Source: Hysterium pulicare CBS 123377
Lineage: Eukaryota; Ascomycota; Dothideomycetes; Hysteriales; Hysteriaceae
Length of the DNA: 50,805 nt
NCBI GenBank assembly: GCA_000467715.1
Contig: AJFK01000181.1
Coordinates: 1-50,805 of the forward strand
Direction: 5' to 3'
The notes under the pieces were generated by a model. The model did not search any database, had not been told where the DNA came from, and worked only from the letters and a program-made list of their open reading frames with translations. Position numbers and translations under genes: made by a program. Position 1 is the stretch's first letter, and the number at the start of each line of letters is the position of its first letter. Below are positions 48,757 to 50,805 of the stretch, one piece after another.

Positions 48757-49075
48757 TGAGGAAGAATGGGTTCATGTGATCAACACTCGTTTTTTTTGGG
48801 AACTGTACAAATCTTAAGCGTATATATATACCCAGGGCATTCGTTTATATCTGTTGCATTTCTTGCGGTGAAGAGGAAAATATCGAAAATCATGGGGTGG
48901 CGTTGATGTAGTTAGATATTGGTTATTCATGCAGTTGAAATGTACTCTACACCAATGGCATTCGTTACATATTTCAATCTTGCTCTTCAATGATTTTTCC
49001 ACCATGTCTGTCTGAAGACTCTTGATAGGACTCGATGATATTCCATGTTTGATATTCTGAGGTATATATGTCAGC
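48757..49075. other. Tail-to-tail intergenic gap between gtb3 and the CTNNBL1-like gene
   Basis: This is a 319 bp gap between convergent stop codons, with T-rich and (TA)n sequence near 48820-48832 fitting terminator regions. Nothing else is seen. It marks the right border of the GAG gene set. Confidence 0.5.
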
Positions 49076-50805
49076 TCACTGAAGGAAGCCAACCAACGTC
49101 TCAAGCATATCCCTCAACATAACTTGTCCCGGGCCCTCAGCATCCATTCCGTCCAACTGCTCTCTAATCGTCGATTTCACATCCTTCAGTCCTTCATCCC
49201 GTTCCGCAAGCAACTTCACAATTGCCTTCTTAGCACCGTCGTCCTCAGCAACCAACCAAGCCAGAATAACATCTAGAGTCTGCAAGCAAAACAATCCCGC
49301 ATCCAGACGTCTCTCAAACCAATCTTCCTCTATGGTTGCTTGTTCTTCTTTGCTCAATCCCTTCTTCTCATCTTTGATCTTCTTGTCGACTTCTGAGATG
49401 CGGCCTGCGTACTCTCGTCGCAACTTGATCAATTTTGCAATCTTCTCATAGTCTTTCTCGACGAATTTAGCAAGAGTACGTATCCTAGGGGCGGAATCGC
49501 CTGGTAGGGAGCGAAGAAGAGCGGCGAAGATTCCGAGAAGATGTTCCGTGGTTTGAGAATCTATTTTCTTCATGAACATGCCGAAGATTGTCTTCAATCC
49601 TGCTGCCTCGACTACTTTTTCACAAACTAGAGCGCCTCGATTGGGATTCGAGTCATCCTGTGGTGAGTCTTTCTTACTCTTTTCTTTTGTCTTCGACTTG
49701 CTTTTCTGATTCTCGGAATCGGTGGGCGCAGGCGCCTCGGCGTATCCAACAGCATGATCTAATACCCTCAGAGCTCGCGCCTTACTCATTTTGCCTTCCC
49801 TTAGCATAATGAGGCAAAGCTCCACACCTTCTGCGTCTACAAATTTGGTTTTGCCGTCAGCATCATCCACTAGGCAGGTGAGGCAGTCGAATATATTCTC
49901 AATATATTCCTCCTCCTCGCTTTCCTTTTGCGGATCGCGTTTTCGGTACGGCGCGAGTAATTGTAGTATGTGGTCGACACCATCCAGTGCAATTAAGCGA
50001 GTGCGGTTCGAAGATGAGGATTGGAGGAGGATGGCTAGGAGTTCGGCGGCGTATTGCTTGTTTTGTGTTATGGGCGATTCCAACTTCTGCACACGGTTGA
50101 GAAGCCAAGACAGAATTTCGGTCTCTTTGCCTATGCGGTCGGAATGTGTTGTTTGGGAAGCCAGGTTCTCGATTACACTGAGGGAATGGTATACGCCGCT
50201 TCTGTCCGCGTCATTATTTTCGTCAAATCGAGAGAAATTCGAGACTAGGAGGCTGAGAAGATCTGCTTCCAGCATCGACGCAACAAGCGCATCCCACTGT
50301 GTCGACGAAGCCTGCACATCCTCATCCGTGAGCTCGGAGATGATCTCAATAGCGTCGATAGCAATATCCGTATTCTCATGCGCCAGCAGCGAAACCAACG
50401 AGCCGGCACACCCTAGTTTCGCAAAATCTTGATATAATTCAGGGTGTTCTGAAAGTATAGATAAAGTCTTGATATCCGTATCCAGATCCGCCTCCGAGCT
50501 CATGAACTTCTGCGGCTCCTCTTCGTATTTTGCGCGTAATTCCGCATTTTTAGATATCTTCTTCTCGAAATTCAGGGCTAGTTTCCGCAGCCAAGAACTA
50601 TCATATTTTTCTTCCACGTATGCTTCCTCCGCGTCTCGTGTGTCGAGGTAATCCATTGCTGTCTTCGCACCTTCGTCTATGCCGCCACCAAAGAAACGCC
50701 CTTCTTCATCGTCCGGATCCTCTTCTTCGATATCTGGAGGCAGCGAGGGTCCTGCTTCTTCGTCATCTTCTTCCGACACGTCTTCTACGGCGGCTTGACC
50801 GCCCC
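49076..50805 (-). CDS. CTNNBL1-like armadillo-repeat protein (5' end outside window)
   Basis: One continuous frame from the right edge to a TGA at 49076-49078, with at least 575 residues visible. It stays open to base 50805; the reading GGQAAVEDVSEEDDEEAGP has no ATG, so the true start is beyond the window. An acidic N-terminal patch is followed by FGGGIDEGAKTAMDYLDTRD, TDIKTLSILSEHPELYQDFAKLG, helical armadillo repeats (about 85-430) and the C-terminal block VEKDYEKIAKLIKLRREYAGRI and DWFERRLDAGLFCLQTLD. These are hallmarks of beta-catenin-like protein 1, a nuclear protein bound to the Prp19/CDC5L splicing complex. A charged Lys/Ser loop near 365-390 is variable in the family. No defects are visible. 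Unlike most genes here it shows no intron in the part seen. Confidence 0.92.
   Translation of the reverse strand, partial: GGQAAVEDVSEEDDEEAGPSLPPDIEEEDPDDEEGRFFGGGIDEGAKTAMDYLDTRDAEEAYVEEKYDSSWLRKLALNFEKKISKNAELRAKYEEEPQKFMSSEADLDTDIKTLSILSEHPELYQDFAKLGCAGSLVSLLAHENTDIAIDAIEIISELTDEDVQASSTQWDALVASMLEADLLSLLVSNFSRFDENNDADRSGVYHSLSVIENLASQTTHSDRIGKETEILSWLLNRVQKLESPITQNKQYAAELLAILLQSSSSNRTRLIALDGVDHILQLLAPYRKRDPQKESEEEEYIENIFDCLTCLVDDADGKTKFVDAEGVELCLIMLREGKMSKARALRVLDHAVGYAEAPAPTDSENQKSKSKTKEKSKKDSPQDDSNPNRGALVCEKVVEAAGLKTIFGMFMKKIDSQTTEHLLGIFAALLRSLPGDSAPRIRTLAKFVEKDYEKIAKLIKLRREYAGRISEVDKKIKDEKKGLSKEEQATIEEDWFERRLDAGLFCLQTLDVILAWLVAEDDGAKKAIVKLLAERDEGLKDVKSTIREQLDGMDAEGPGQVMLRDMLETLVGFLQ

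Noticed and set aside
49791-50432. Plus-strand frame of 213 codons
   Set aside because: Entirely antisense to the well-supported CTNNBL1-like coding sequence; Ser-rich shadow frame.
1-50805. tRNA, rRNA or CRISPR-like structures
   Set aside because: I scanned for T-loop GTTCGA-type boxes with matching stems and for regularly spaced repeats; the few GGTTCGA-like hits lack cloverleaf context, and CRISPR is not expected in a fungal nuclear genome.

Overview
The window reads as nuclear DNA of a filamentous ascomycete (Pezizomycotina). Genes are split by short 47-192 bp introns with GT..AG ends and CTAAC/CTGAT-like branch points, there are no operons, and the families are typical of moulds (SomA/Flo8-type regulator, Zn2Cys6 factor, fungal BTB protein, fungal RhoGEF). 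I cannot fix class or genus from the sequence alone.

Layout. 1-1536 (+): 3' part of a SomA/Flo8-like developmental regulator. 3697-5193 (-): Cys-rich secreted, single-pass membrane protein. 6052-7566 (-): aldehyde dehydrogenase with one nonsense codon and two frameshifts, called a pseudogene. About 8250-8640: AT-rich, probably RIP-altered repeat relic. 8728-10392 (-): AAA ATPase. 11345-12185 (-): BTB protein. 12801-13330 (-): small SBDS-like (Rtc3) protein. 13941-17389 (-): RhoGEF with DH and PH domains. 17941-18925 (+): proteasome assembly chaperone Nas2/PSMD9. 19579-20542 (+): Ran GTPase. 21771-23913 (-): Zn2Cys6 transcription factor. 49076-50805 (-): N-terminally cut CTNNBL1-like armadillo-repeat protein.

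The main content is 25.9-48.8 kb: a complete five-gene set matching the galactosaminogalactan (GAG) exopolysaccharide cluster known from Aspergillus fumigatus, in the same order: uge3 (UDP-glucose 4-epimerase, -), sph3 (GH135 spherulin-4 hydrolase, +), ega3 (GH114 endo-galactosaminidase, -), agd3 (CE18 deacetylase, -), gtb3 (about 3014-residue multi-pass GT4 synthase, +). In the known pathway Uge3 makes UDP-Gal and UDP-GalNAc, Gtb3 polymerises and probably exports the chain, Agd3 partly deacetylates it so that it becomes cationic and adhesive, and Sph3 and Ega3 cleave it. uge3/sph3 and agd3/gtb3 are divergent pairs with shared promoters. SomA acts upstream of GAG genes in A. fumigatus, so a SomA-like gene about 24 kb away is a notable linkage.

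Exon structures were built by hand from splice signals, reading frame and family expectation. All multi-exon models given close in frame, and their total lengths agree with family sizes where I know them.
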